A stretch of DNA of 64,000 nucleotides from an uncultured Bacteroidaceae bacterium (GCA_905234745.1 CAJOJD010000007.1:50361-114360), one strand, 5' to 3'. Shown: positions 9,801 through 24,800, counted from the first letter of the stretch. Program-made: numbers and translations. The notes: generated by a model from the letters alone, not told the origin.

Positions 9801-12800
9801 CACAGCCTTCATCATCTTATCCCAATGCTCGCGCTCCCATTTCTGCATGGCGGCCAGGCCCTTTGAACTCTGCTGGTTAAGAGACTTGCGTATATCCTCA
9901 AATCCCTGTGCTTTCTTGCCCGATGCTTTCTCCAGCGCATCCACAAGAGTATTCACGCTCTGGAACTGGTCGCGGTATGTCTCATCCATACGAGACCACA
10001 TACGGCTCACCACGCGGTTATAAAGGTTGGCGGCGCTTTCAACTGTACGCTCCTGTGCCTGCTGCACCCTTGCAGCCTGAGCGCCATCGGTTCGTATCTC
10101 GTTGTCAGCGACACTCAGCCCTTGGTTATGAGCCAGTGCAGCGCCACGTGCAATAGTAGCGATAGACTTATCGCCCTGATGTGCGTTCTGGAACAGGATA
10201 TAACGTAAAGCTCTGCCCTCAACCCATTTCCAGCCCATCGGTGCCTTATCCAGCACCTTGTCAAGCATATCATTGAACGCGGTCTCTATCGTGCTCCAGG
10301 TGTCTTGTGACTCAGCATCATCAGTAGTGCTCTCAGCCATAGAACCCAAATACTCCATCATAGCGCGTGCGGTATCCCAGCCGTAACTCTGCTGCGCAAT
10401 CTCCACCACCTTCTGACGGAACTCCGGCAGTTCGCGGTATAGCTGCTGTGCGAACTCACGTACCGCATCCCCGCCCAGTATATCACTAAGCGGCATTTCA
10501 CGGCTCATAGCCATGAGTGCTGCCTCCAGCGGTGAGTCTCCGTTCAGCGAGCCAATGTTGATAGTCAGCTTGCCGTCCTGATAAGAACTCTTAAAGCTGT
10601 TCTTAGGCTCGTTGATAACCTCGACACCTACACCCAGGTTAGCGCCCACAGCCTTGCTGCGCTCAGTCATATCAGCTGCGCTATCCTCATAATCGGTAGG
10701 CTCAACGGTCTGATACCTGATTTCATCGGCAGAACCGCCATATTCTATGTCAGGTTCCGAAAGTCTGCCATGGTCCTTGTAGCTGTAATAATTATACAGA
10801 CCACCGTCATTGGCAGTCTCACCGCCAACCATATCCAGCAGTATGGTACCGTTTGCGTTCAAAAATGTCTTGATTATACGGCCGGCCACAGTATCAAGCT
10901 GGTTAGTTGTTCTTGGATCAACACCGCTGCCATATACTACCACAGCGGGTGCGTTGGTGATACCTGCGTAATAAGCGCAGTCAACGGCAATCTTGTTGAT
11001 GGTTTTGACATCATCCAGTCCTGTATATGGCAGGAAGAAGTTGCCTACTACAATATTGTTACGGTTTATGCACAGGACACTTATCTTGTCACGTTCACCC
11101 AGTCGGTGTGATGACACGTAAGCAGCCACATCACGGCTGGTGAGTATTCTCTCACCTCTCACGGGATCGTAATCCTTACTGAACACAATCTCGTCAAACC
11201 GATAAGTAGGAATCTTTACATCACCCTCACGTCCGGTAAAGTTTTCTGGCATACTTGAATCAAATTCATCCATGTATGTACCATATACGCCACGTGTGGT
11301 GTCTATGATAATGCCGGGTTCCAGTTTCTTACCCAGTATCTTCTGCATCTCAGCCCACAGCTTGCGGTCATTGGTAGAGCTTATGATATTACCGCTGGGG
11401 TGATTATGTACAAAGTAAACCTTGTCAGGCTTAATCTCCTTCATCATCACTGTCAGCGGACTCAGGTCCACATTGACAGCATCAATATGTCCCATTCCCA
11501 CATGCAGAACCGTAGGCTTGCCGTCCTTGACAAACACGATAAAGCTGTTCTCTACAGCCTTGGTCTCCAGCTTGCGGAAAATGTATGCCACATCCTCCAG
11601 GCTCTCTATCCTGTCACGGCCTATGAAACTGAAATCTCCGGCTTCGCTCAGCTTACGCTCCACAAGACAGGTCTCACCAGGCTCCAGCTTACGGAGCGGC
11701 TTTACAATATCGTCTGTTGATTGTTCGCTTGGAACGCCGGTCTGGGAATCTCCCGACCTCCGTACTGCATCGGCTCTCCGTCCAGCATCGCTGTCGGCTG
11801 TTCTACCGGTCTGCCGTTGTATGTCAACTGTTCCTCGCTCATTAGTGCGGTTATTTGATGCAAATATAGCGTTTTCTGCCGACAATCCATCACCTTCATC
11901 ATTCAAAGTGCGTATTTCATCCTCGTTCATGCCAGTCACGTATGACAGCATCTTAACCTGATTGTCGGTCAACACCTTCTTGGCACCACGCACGTTACCT
12001 GACGGCTGGCCGCTAATCTTCACGCCCAGCTGCTCCTGCTCCTGCTCTGCAATCTCACGCAGCAACGGCAGCAGCTCAAACTCCACAAGGTCCTGCATCT
12101 CACCGCCTGTAAGGTCACGGCGGCCCTCCTCACGGTCTATGGCATCCAGCCTGCGGTACTCATCAACCAGGTCACGTACGCGCTCATCGTCCATGAGCAC
12201 GTTACTCATCTCCACGGCCGATACCAGACCTTCCTCACTCATGTAAGAGTAAATGCCGTCCGGATTTTCGTAGTAATCCAGTATCTGAGTAGCGTTGCCG
12301 GTCACGGTCTGATAGGATGGGGTGCTGTCATCATCGCTGTTTATGTCCTCATCAGCCAGCTCAGTATGCAGCACAAATGATGACGGGTTCTTTTTCAGCT
12401 CCTCGGCGTACTTGGCCTCCTTGGCGGCCAGCTCCACTTTCATCTTCTCAGTCAAGTCCTCCACCAGCTTGGTCTGCTCTTTCAGCTTATCCTCATCGGT
12501 AAACGGCTTGCCCTTACGTGCCAGCATCAGCTCATTATCCTTTTTAAGGCGGTCAATATGCTCTGACAGCAGTTCCAGGTTATGCCTCATACGGCTGCCG
12601 TTAGCCACGTTCAGCTTAAAGTATTCAACAATATCCTTAGCGGCAGTGTAACCGCCAGGCATGTCAACCGGCTCGGTGAATCCGCACTCGTCACATACAA
12701 ACTGCAGCTGTGATGAAACCTTGGTGTTGAACTCACCCTTGTTAAAGTCATAGCCGTAGGTGCTTACCATGTTCACAATCACATTTGCCTTGACACCATC

Positions 12801-15800
12801 AAACGTCATGGTATATGTGTGCTTCTCCTCATGGCGTTCATCATGCAGGCGGCGCAGGTCGGCTATGATTGCGCTTATAGGTTCCTGTATCTTGGCCTTT
12901 ACGGCAGCGGCCACAGCCTTGTCATCCTTGCATTTCACACCCTCTACGGCAATCTCCTTGACTATGCCATCGGGGAACGCTTTGATTGTGTTGTCAAGAG
13001 CCTGCTGATACTTGGCCTGGTTGCTTTCGGCCAATCCCAGCTGGGTGTTGTTTTTCTTCAGCTTGTTCTCAATGTATATCTGGTCCTGACGGTGCTGCTC
13101 TTTCTTGCTCTGCAGTTTACGCAGCTCACGTTCAGCCTGTGTCTTGAGCAGTGCATACTCACTACCTGACAGGATAGCTACAGGATTGTCAAACTCGCCT
13201 TCTTCCTCCTCCTCAAGCACGCGGTCCTCCATTCCGTTCTGCAGCAGGTGTTTGCTGTCCATCACGGAGTTTATGAACTTGCTCTTGGTTGACAGACGCT
13301 GGTATGCGGTCACGTCAAGTGAATCCTCCACACCAAACCTTATCACACGTACCGGTATGCCCCATTCCTTATGCAGGTTACCCTGACGCAGTATGCGGCC
13401 CATACGCTGTGTATAATCCATCGGTCTGTCAGGTGCATCCAGGTGAGCCTCAAAGAACAGACGCTCCTGTATGTTGACACCGGTACCCAGCGTAGCGGTG
13501 GTTCCCATGATCACACGTATCTCACCGTTATTGACCTTGGCAAATATCTTCTCCTTGGCTGCTGTTGACATGCCTGACTCCATGATGATAATCTGGTCGG
13601 CAGGAACGCCCCTGGCTATCAGCTTACGTTTTATTTCGTCAAACAAGTTAAAACGCGTAACCTTGCGGCCGCCCTCAAAATCCTTACGCTGGTAAATATC
13701 ACAGAACAGCGCACATGTACCCTTGTAACGCTTGCTGTCCTCCAGCGCTTTCAGCGTCTCCTCAACGACACTGTTGGTCTTGCTCTGCGGCTCGTCAGGA
13801 GAGTCGGTCGATACCAGACGTGTGTCAATAGCCGCTTTTTTTGCTATTGTAAACATGTTAAGCGGTAGAGTCCTGTTCTCCTGCTTCTCCTTGCCTGACA
13901 TGTTCTCAAAACGCTCCAGCTCGGCCCTGACAGCAGCCATGATGGTTGTGAGTGATGCAGACTGAGGCAGGTATATGTCACGTACCTGGTTCTCATGTTT
14001 CTCACCCTTTTCATCGGTCCAGTCCTCCATACGCGGCACCTTGTCATTCAGAGTCTCGCCGCCACCGGCCACAGCCTCCTTGGTCAGTACCACGTCAGCT
14101 ATCGTCATCCATATACGTACCAGCTCGGGCAGGTTGCTATAAGCGGCAAAACGCGTAGTCTCCTTGAACTTACCGCTTATGGTAAACTCAAGGTTCTGCT
14201 GTATGGAGCCAAAGTTGCGGACAAAATCATCAAAGTAGTAGATATGGTTCTTCCACATGAAATCATCCGGCAGCAGATACTTCATAAACGTCCATATCTC
14301 GGCAGCCGTGTTGCTTATGGGAGTACCGGTAGCAAACACCACGTTCTTCCAGCCCACGCGGTCAAATATGGAACGTGTCTTAAGGAATACACCTGCGGAA
14401 CGTTTGCTGCTCTTAACGTCCACACCCTTTACGCCACGCTGCATGGCAGTGGCAAATCCCAGGTGCTTGTATGCGTGCGCCTCGTCAATCAGCAGCGCGT
14501 CAATACCCATCTCGTCAAAGTTGGATACATCATCGGTACGTCTATCCAGCTGGCGCTGTGCCTTTACCTTGGTGTTGTTGATTGACTCGGCCTGACGTTT
14601 GGAGTCTTTCTTCTTGTTCTTGGTGGGTTTTTCACCGGTCTCATACTCATACTTAAGGTCGGCAATCTCCTGCTGCAAACTGCGGCGTACGTTCTGGTCA
14701 CCGCTCTGCTCGACTTGTGACAGGATATACTCCTTCTCCTCAATCTTACTTTGTATGAAAGCCCTGCGTCTCTCCTCGCTGTCAGGCATCATCTCAAAGA
14801 CAGACTGCGGCACTATGATAAGGTCCCAGTCATTATAACGTATCTTGGCATAGAAAGCGCCACGGCCCTCTGCTGTGTGGTCTTGCTCTGATAAGGTAAG
14901 TATCCTGGCGCTGGGATAAAGCTCCTTGGCGCTTGACACAAACTGGCCCAGCGTAGCGTTCTGCACCACAATCATAGGTTTCTTGGCGGTACCAAGACGG
15001 CGCATCTCCATGGCAGCGGTTATAAGCGTGAAGGTCTTACCTGTACCCACTTCATGAGCCAGTATCACCGGCTCGGTGGTGGAACGTATCACGGCACGTG
15101 CCTGGTGCGGACGCAGTGACAGCGGCTTGCCGTTGGCAAGTACGTTGGCCATTCCGTTGAAATGCTCAGGTACGTATATATCCCTTATCTGCTTGGGGAC
15201 CATGGCATTGAACAGGTCATTGTATATCTTTGACACATGAGCGGCCAGCTCCTCATCGCCCTGCATCTTCTGACGTGCCCACTCCTTAAAGTCGTCACGC
15301 AGCTCGTTCATCTTGGTGGTAGCGGCAGCCGTAGCCTCCTTATCACGCCTTGTCTCTTTCTCATCGCCCACGGTCTCGGTCTTTTTAAACTCAACCGTCT
15401 TGTTGTTCATGGCGGCGATCATAAGCTCATGACCATATACGGTCATGTTAAGCGCGTTACTGGTGACACCTGCGCTGCGGTTCTGCTCGTTCCTGCCGTC
15501 TATGTAGTATATGCTATCCTCTTTGAGTTGCCATGAGCCACCCACCTTTACAGGCTGGAAGCGGTCATTGACACCGAATTTTTCACGTGCATAGTCCACA
15601 TACAACGAAACAGGCAGCCAGTCACTACCCAGCGAGAACTCAATCAGGTGTGCCGGTATATCTGCCGGTATCACGTTCTGCAGAGCCTTGATGTTGTTGT
15701 CATAACGTCCGTCTGTGTTATGCTCGTTGGCATACTCCAGTTTCTCACGCACGTTACCTGACAGGTACTCATACTCAATAACCACCTCACCGCTCGCAGG

Positions 15801-18800
15801 TTCCTCAAAGCCCACGCCTGCAGCAAGTATATCTTCCCTTACCTTATCCTCACTCAGGTTCATGGCCTGTGCTATGAACGGGATATTGATACGGCCAAAC
15901 TGGTTCATTGAAACAATGACACCATCCTGTACCGTCTCAGGGGTAGGGGTGACGGGAGCGTTAAGCTGACGTACATAGAACAGCTGTGCCTTCTTGACAT
16001 CGGCTGTCACCTTGCCGTCCATGTCTTTCTTCTCCTTGTATATCTCCACCTGCTCGGTAGCGCTGTACTCAACGTCATTCTTCAGGAATGATATTGATGC
16101 GTTACGTGTCAGGTATCCGTACTTCTTCACAAAATCGTCATAGACGCGGTTCAGCTTTTTCAAGAGCGGCTGTAATCCCTCGTCCGACTCATTCTTCAGC
16201 TGGTAGTCCAAAGTCTCTTTTATGGCCGCTTTCAGCGCGTCATAATCGGCCAGCACCTGTGCTTTGGTGTACTTGCCCTTTACCTTGTTGCTGTTTATTC
16301 CAGGTACCGGCACAGCCTTACCTCTGCGTGACTGGCAAATCTCGCCCTTGCTGTTTACAATCAGCTGGCCCTCCTTAACGCCCTGCGTATCTTCAAGCGC
16401 TGCTGTCGTCATGGCAGCAGGAGTAACCTCCATAGGCTCGTACTCCTTCATCTGTGACACCCATTTCTTAAGGCGCTTAGCCTGGTCAATCTTATCTGAC
16501 GGATAGAGTGCCGCACTGCCTGCACGATAGGTGTTGCCTTTCTCAAAGCCAAACGCCATCTCACCGCCCATATATTCGGGATGCTGCGTAAAGTAGGTGT
16601 TCATCTCCATGGTAGCACGGCCTATTATAGGTTCAAAGCGGTGCTCCTTACGGTTATACTCTGTCTCACCGGTCTCATACTCCTCAGAGCGTACCACCTC
16701 GGTACCAGTCACGTCAATAGCGTCAGGTGACACCTGATTGTTCACGCGCTTACGCACCACAATGATGTCAGCCGTTGCACCGGTACCAACAAACGTCTCG
16801 TTATTAAGACGGAAAGCGCCAATCACGTCACAGCCGCCCTCATTCACAATCCACTGACGCAGCTTACGGCTGGAGCTATCCAGCGTGCCACGTGACGATA
16901 TGAATATGCCTACACCGCCAGGACGCAGTTTACGTATGTTCTTGGCTATGCAGAAATCATGAATCTTACTGCCAAACAGGCGTGTCAGGTCTTTCTCCTT
17001 GGCGTCATATATCTTAAGGTTCTCACCAAACGGAACATTGGTGATTGCAAGGTCCACCGATGCGTTGTCAATATCCACGGTCTCAAATCCACGGATATAC
17101 ACCTGAGCATCGGGGTACAGCTGTTCCAGTATTCCACCTGTAATGTTGTCCAGCTCAACGGCGGTAATCTGGCTTGCCTCGTTCATACCCTTGGGTATGG
17201 ATGCAAGTATGTTACCTATGCCGGCCGAACCCTCCAGTATCTTTCCACCCTGGAAACCCAGCTTTGCTGCCACATCCCACAAAGTATCTATAATCTCGGT
17301 GGGAGTGTAATAGGCCGTGTTGATTGACAGCTGTGCAGCGTCAAACTCATCACCGGTGAGCAGCGAACGCAACTCACGGTTTTCTTCCGAATAAGAGTTA
17401 TTGAAATATCCACCCAGACCGCCCCAGCCTGTAAACTGGCGCAATACTGCCATCTGCTCCTTAGTTGCCTGCTTACCTTCGGTCTGCAGCTCTTTCAGCA
17501 GACGGATAGCGGCAATGTTAGCCTTAAAGCGTGCCGCCGGTGTCTTAGGATAAACAGCCTCGCCCTTTGAGACGTGGTTGTTACGTTTGTTCTGTCCGCT
17601 CAGTCGCGGTATGCGTCGCACGGATCCTCCAGGCTGCTCACCTGACTGGCCTCCGCTTTCTCCTGCTCGGTCAGCTCCTCCAGCTTCTTGCCTGTCCGTT
17701 TCAGGTACGCTTGCAGCGCTGCCTCCTTCTCCTTCTGCAGGTCGAGTATTGTCGGCTGGCAGTCCTTGGGTGCGTACTGCATCATTTCCTTCAAGTCCAT
17801 TATCTATCGGTTTAATGTTATCCCACTCAACAAGCTCATACATGACAGGCGCAAAGCCGCTATCCAGTACCGGACGTCCGCCGTCAAACTCATATATGGT
17901 AGCCTCCTGTGTCTTTCCGGTATAATCAGTGTACAGCACCCTGTCACCAATCTTGTAACCGTTCAGTTCGGTCACAACCTCCTTGGCAGGTGCGTTAACT
18001 GCTGCATCCTGCGGTGCCGGCTCATTCTCCTCCTGCTCATCCTCCATATGATAGATGTCCGCAAACAGGTCACCCATCAAGCCATCACCGCTACTCTGCG
18101 AATTTACCTCTTTTTTCTTGGATTTACCAGTTTTTGAGGGTTTTTCTGCCTTTTCATCAACACTTTGCGCAGTCGCTGCTGCCGGTGTCTCAACTTGCTC
18201 GGGCAAAAACTCACGCGCTACTCTGCGTATGCCGCTCAGCAGGTCCTGATATGTCACGTTATACGGAGCAAAGTTGTTGCTGCCGTAACGCTCAAATCCG
18301 CCTACACCATTGGTATTCTCCACACGGTACAAAATGGCGGTATTCTTACCCATCGGGCCTACGCCTACTGCAAGATCATCACCGTAACCAGGAAGATAGT
18401 CCTCACCTCTCATGTAGGAGTTATACTCAGCCACGGTGGTAGGAGTCACCTCAATGTTCACATATAGCTCGCGGCCTTCTTTCAAGGGCAGACGGAACGT
18501 GACGTCACCGCCTGCAGGTGCCACGTTGGTTTTGGCTATACGTTTTTTATCTACCTCAATGCCAAGGTCGGCCGCCAGCTTACGTGCCAGCTTCTCCGCA
18601 TCCTTACGTGCTTTCTCCTCGGCAGATTTCATGTAACCGTAGCTCTCATGGAACTTGCTGCGGTCTGATGTGTCGGCTGTGTAATAGCCCAGCAATGCCA
18701 GCTGGCCGTCTATCTTATCCAGCTGCTCATCAATGGCCGTTATTGTTTCGGCTGCTCGCTCTGGCTCGGCTGGCTCCTCAGTTTGTGCAATAGATTGCGC

Positions 18801-21800
18801 TTGCTCTGCAACAGATGCTGCTTGGCTGACAATAGCTGCTGTATCTGTTGCTGTTTGCTCATCTGTCTGTTCTGTTTCATATTCTAAGTTGTTGAATTTG
18901 GTTGCATCCTCTACGTTATCAAACAGGAAACCCTTGGCACCGCCGTATGATGAGTAATAGCCACCCAGCTCTTTGGCACGTGCTTTCAGTTCCTTAAACT
19001 CATCAGCACTCAGGCGGTCACCTGTCAGACGTACAATAGACATCTCTCGGCCGGTCTTGGTATGTGTGTACGTGCCAATCTCACCTACGGTCTTGCCGGC
19101 AGTCTGCTCGGCTGCTGGCGCACTCTCTTGCGGCTGCTGTGCCTCCACCTCCCTGCGCTGCTCTGATATATCCTCTCTGTGATGACGTACAAACGGAATG
19201 AAATCATCCGCATCCACGTTCATCATGGTAACAGGCAGGAATCCTGTCGGGTTGTATTCCAGGTTATATGTGCCGTCAGTATTACGGCCCACCACCTTCA
19301 ACGCGCCGTCAAAGCCCTGCGGTTTCTTCTTCAACACCACAAGGTCACCTTCATGTACGTCCAGCTCGTCCTCGGCCTGCTGCTCAGGCTCGGTCTCCGT
19401 CTCAGTCTCGGTTTCTTCCTCCTCGGTCACCTCCTCCTGAGTTTCCTCTACCGTCTCGGCAGCCTGCTCATCCAGTGTAATAGCGTTCACGTCAATGGCA
19501 TCAACATCGGCTGCGCTATCCATATCGTCACGGTACGGCTCCATGCCTGGCAGGTCACGCGCACCGTTGTATATGGATTTCAGATAGGGACGTATAGCGT
19601 CACCCAGGTCCTCAATCATGCGCTTTGCAAAATCCACGAACTTACGTGCGCCAGCCTCCACATGGAAAGCCGCCATCTGGGCACCGATAAAGAACACCTC
19701 CGGATCAAAGCCTACATTAAGGTTACTGAGCTTCTCACGCATCTTGCGTTTCAGCTCCTCATACTTATCGGCTGTAATGATGGTATTCTGTGAGCCGTAG
19801 GCAGGAGCGGTCGGTTCAGCGGACTGTATCTGTGTCAGGTTTACCTGCTCTACAAATCTGTCAATGCCGGTATGGCCTATGCCTGTGCCGCCAGCTATGT
19901 TCTTTGCGTACCACTGCGCATAGTTCAAGGCATGACGTATTGCATCCTCACGTGTATTATACGGATAGTTGCTGGGGTTGGCTGGACCACCAGACATATT
20001 GCCGTTATCTGCATGGACCTCAACCTTGGACTCCCATTTGCCGCCCTGCTCATACAGGTAAATGCGGTTCTCGCTGTCAGGGAATGATATGGTCTCGGTA
20101 GGTTCTACCTTACGGCCGTTGGTTTCCTCGGTCTCATCCTCACCCTCATCGGTCTGTACGACCTTCTTGGGTGCGGCTTTCTTGGCGGCAGGCTTCTTGG
20201 TTTCCTTCTTTGTCTTGGCCTTGCCTTTCTTGGGCTGCTTGTCAGCTCTGTTGTCAAAGGTAAACAACTCGCCCTGCACTGCCAGCGTATCAGGAACAAC
20301 GTCTATCTCGCCGTCCTCCTTCATAGCCAGCGGCAACACCTTGGTCTTGAGGTGTTCTATAAGGTTATCAACATCTTTAAGATTATAATGATTGCCCGGA
20401 TGCTCCTTACGGAAATTCTCCAGTGCTACAATAGCAGCACGCAGCGCGTCAGACTTGGTGTTGAACAGATGTCTGCTCATTGACAGCGAGCCGCCGCCCA
20501 TCTCATAGTCCGCGCTTCCGCTGATATCCCATAAGCCATCATCGTCACGAAAATACTGAATGTACGTAGAACTTGAGTATTGGGATTTCTTAACTGACGG
20601 CAGTCTGACAAACAAAGGATTGGAACAGCCGTTGTGTCCTCCTTCGGTCCAGAATCCATACTGGTTCTTTACGTATTTGGTCTCAGTAGCTCTGAACCTG
20701 TTTGCTTTCAGGTACTTTACAATATAATCCGCTGTGGCAGTAGCCTCAGAGCGGTCTTTGTATTCGCTCGTTTTCCAGCGCCATACTATCACTCTATGAT
20801 CGCCGTATATGGGGAAATGTGCGTCATCAATCATAACCGGTTCAAGAGTCTCACCGGTACGCTCGCTCTTGTAGGTTATGTAAATGCCGCCATATACAAA
20901 CTGCTCCCATTCATCCTGAGTGAACTTGGTAGCCTGTATCTCCTTCTCGCTGGCACCCTCCTCATACTTGGGTGCTTCCTCCAGCTTATCGGTTACTATC
21001 TCATCTTCGGGGTTTTCCTGTGTCTGCTCGATAAAGTCCTCCTCACTCAGGTTATACTTGGCCGTAAGGTTACGTACCATATCCTCTATGGGCTTAAACC
21101 TACGTACGACCAATGCCTGCTGAGTGTCAATCCTACGCTGTGCAGCTGTTTTTATGGCCTTATCGGTTGATTTCAGATCACCGTCCAGGTCAATATACAA
21201 CTGGCCCAGTTCATCATTGAACTGCTCCCAGTCTTCATACTCATCGGTAAACTCGGCTATCTCCTCATCACTCATCAACTCCGGCAGGCGCGCATCGGCA
21301 CCAGCCTCAATGAGTTTGACGGCAGCCCACTCGCGGTCAGTGGGAGTTACAGCTGTGCCATTCTGCGCATCACTGTCTCGTACTGGGCCTCCTTGCTCAG
21401 TCCCTTCAGTTCCTGTTTGGTTACCAGTCCTGTTTTCAGGGCTGCCTTCAAGTTGGCTTCGTTGGTCTGCTGTATTGCCGTTTTCAGCAGTTCTTCCTTG
21501 GATTTCATCGTTATATCTGTTTTGTATGTATGCTGTTATCTCCTTGATAGCGTCCTGAGCGGTACGGCCGCCAAACACATCCTCTATGCCTGCGCTGTCA
21601 GCGTAGGACCGGTTATATATGTCAAGCACCGCACGTACCTCCAGCGAGCCGCTGTTAAGGTAAATGGCAAACCACTTGGCAAGATACAAATAACTTTCGG
21701 TATTGTCGCTTTCAAAGAGGTTTCTTTGTCTCAGATAATCACCTACATTACCGCCAAATCCCTTATGGGCCTCATAGCAGATAGCGATAGCATCCTCCAT

Positions 21801-24800
21801 TATATCCTGGAGCGAGTATTCACCCAACGTGCGGTTGGCGGTCAGTGCGGCCAGTGAGCCAACGATGGAACGGCGCACGTTACCCATGCCGTCTGCCATC
21901 AGACGGCGCACGGTGGTGTCACGTCCGTTAAACAGGTAACCAATTATAAGAGACTCAATATACTCCTGTCCGGCACGTGACAATATGCCGTTATCCATAT
22001 ACTGCTCTACGTCCTGCTGGTTCAGTACACCGTCAGCCATAAGCACCTTCATAAGCTCGGCCGATGCCGTCTGGTCGCGGTACATATCGGCTGTGTTGTC
22101 AAATCGTGACACCACATCGGCCAACTTGGCAAAAGTAGTATCCTTGACAGCCTTACCGCTCTTAACCATCTGCTCGGTCTTGTTCTGTGTCTTACGCTCG
22201 CTCTGGTTGAACATAGCCATAGTCTCGGTGGTGTAGGGCATATCCTCATCCAGCACGAACACCAGTCGCGGATGCGCATACTGCTTAACCTGCTCATCGG
22301 TGAATCCATACATGGGTGCATCCTGCATCAGGCTCTCCACATACTGAGTGTCGGTACCCTTGTCAGCAGCTATCATACCGGCCATGGTGCGGTCATTACC
22401 TGACAGCACCACACCGTCACGGCTCACAATCACCGGCTCCTGATAAGCACGCTGGTCATAGATACCGGCTTTCTGACGTACAGACTGCTGTGCGGCCTCG
22501 TCATGCTCATAGTCGCGGTCGTTAATGGAGCTGCCGTTCTCGTTGGTGGGATAGCCCTCGGTCGGACGGAATGTCTCAGGGTTATGTGACGGAGTGACGG
22601 CACCGCTCTCCACCAGCTCAAAGTGTCCCTTGATCTTAAGTCCACCAGCCAGTGTACGTGTGGTAGCCATACCCTGCAAGCGCTTTCCTGCGTTAAATCG
22701 CTCGGTTATGCCAGGCAGTCCGGTAGTATCTGTGTTGATAACATCCTTACGGCGTGTCTCCTGCTCCTTGCTCTCTTTGTTCATCAGAGCCACGATGTCA
22801 TTCCAGAACATGTGTATCCTGGTATTCTCTTTCAGCTGGTCATTCACCGCTTTCAGCTCCTCAATAGTAGCAGGGTTGCGCTTCTCCAGACGTTTCTTCT
22901 CCTCACGCAGCTTATCGGACCTGTTCTTGGCAAACTGACGTATCAGCGAGTCCTCATAACCTGCCTCACGCAAACCGGCCAATGCCGTAGCTGCATCGGG
23001 AGCCGCCTCCCAGTTATATGTAGTGCTGCCCTTCTTATCGGTAGTGGTAGGTATGCGGTCCAGTACTGACTGCTGGCGCTCTCCGTTCTGCTGTATATAA
23101 CTGGTCATGCTGGCCTGCAGCAGTTCTCTCAAGTCATCAATGGTCAGGTCACCGCCCACGTTCAGTCTGTCCAGTATATCCTTGACAAACTCACACAAAC
23201 GCTGCCATAAAGTCTGTGACTCCTCGGTGCTCAGGTCCATATCCTGCGCCATATACGCAATAAACTCATCGGCAGCCATACGCTGTGTCTGCTGCTCGCT
23301 GAGTTTCCTGGACGCTGTACGTGTCACCAGCCCTGAATAATACTGGCGTGCCTTATCATCCATCAACTCGTTATATACGCGGTCCAGCAGCGTGTCATAA
23401 TTGCTGCCCAGCAGCTGGCGTAAGCCCTTATGTGCAATCACCTCATGCAAAACGGCGCTATCCACCATCTTGGCATCGGCAATGTTAGGCAGGAAGAAAT
23501 TCACCGAGTCACTCTTTGGATCATACCATGCAGTATGAACGCGTCCGCTCTGCATTTCCTTACGCACGCGCTCATCAGGAATCTCGTCAAGAGTAGAATA
23601 GGAGTTAATCTTCACGCCCAGCTTCTGCTGCCAGTCAGCGATACGCTGTGTCACGGCGTTGTTACCTGCCGTAGCAGGCTGGTTGTGTCTTTCCAACACA
23701 TCACGCAGAGAGCTAACCCGGCCTGCAATATCAGTCAGCTGCTTGTCAATGGCATTACGCTTGGTAAAGTCCAGCTCAGTCTTACGCTGCGCCATCAGTG
23801 CTTCCGCATCCTGCTGGAGCTTACCTATGGCCGCGTTGATATAATCGTTGCTGTCAGCACCATTGTCGTTGTTACGTTCATCGTTCCATCTGGCCCACGC
23901 CTCGGGATCATTGTTCCATAATGCGTTTTCATCTACGCTGCCGTCCTCTTTAAGCGGCAGCGGATTATTACGGAAATCATGGTATATGTCATGCGGTCCC
24001 TCCTCAACCTCTTTCTTGGTCGGTTCGGTCCGCTCCAGCACGCCAGCGGCCTCGTTGGTACCAATAAACTGCGCAACCTCATCAGTTGACAGCATCAATT
24101 GTTCGTTCTCGCCGGTGTTGCTGTTTCTTACAAACACTTTCAGCTGCGGCTCGCCCTGCTCGCTGTCCTGCCAGCCCAACACCGCAAACACGGAATAGTC
24201 CTGGCCGTCACGTGTCAGCCGGCCGCCAGCCTTGGCTATGTTATCGGCCTTGGCCTTAATGTCATTCATGTACTCCACGCGGTTCACCTCATCCTGCTCC
24301 AGCTCGGCATCCGTCTTGCTTGTGACAGGAGTACCCATGACAGCGGCCATATCCTCAAATGAACGCTGGTCGGTTGTGCTGTCCTCCAGCTGGAGGATAA
24401 CGCCGTCAGGCGTTAACTGAATGATAGTAGCCGTTACAGGAGCCTCGGCTGTTCCCACGTTTACCGTATTGCCAGGTACCAGACGGCTACGCACTTCATT
24501 AAGCTGTGTGTCACGCTCCGTCTGCATACGTGTCTGCTCGGTGGTCTGCTCCTTCTCCTTTATGTCAAGGTTCAGATAGTCATTCATGGCCATCTCACCG
24601 GTATCAGTCATGGTGCCGTCCTGCACACCCTGTTCCAGGTCTGATATATTGATATACCTGTTTGTGCCGTCAGGATAGACAACAGCCAGCGACTGCGCGT
24701 CACCACCCACAACATAAGCCTCGTTGCCCTCGGCATCAGTGATACGGCGTACCACCTGCTGCTTGTTATTTCCTTCACCGCGGTCCATCCAGAACTGACG

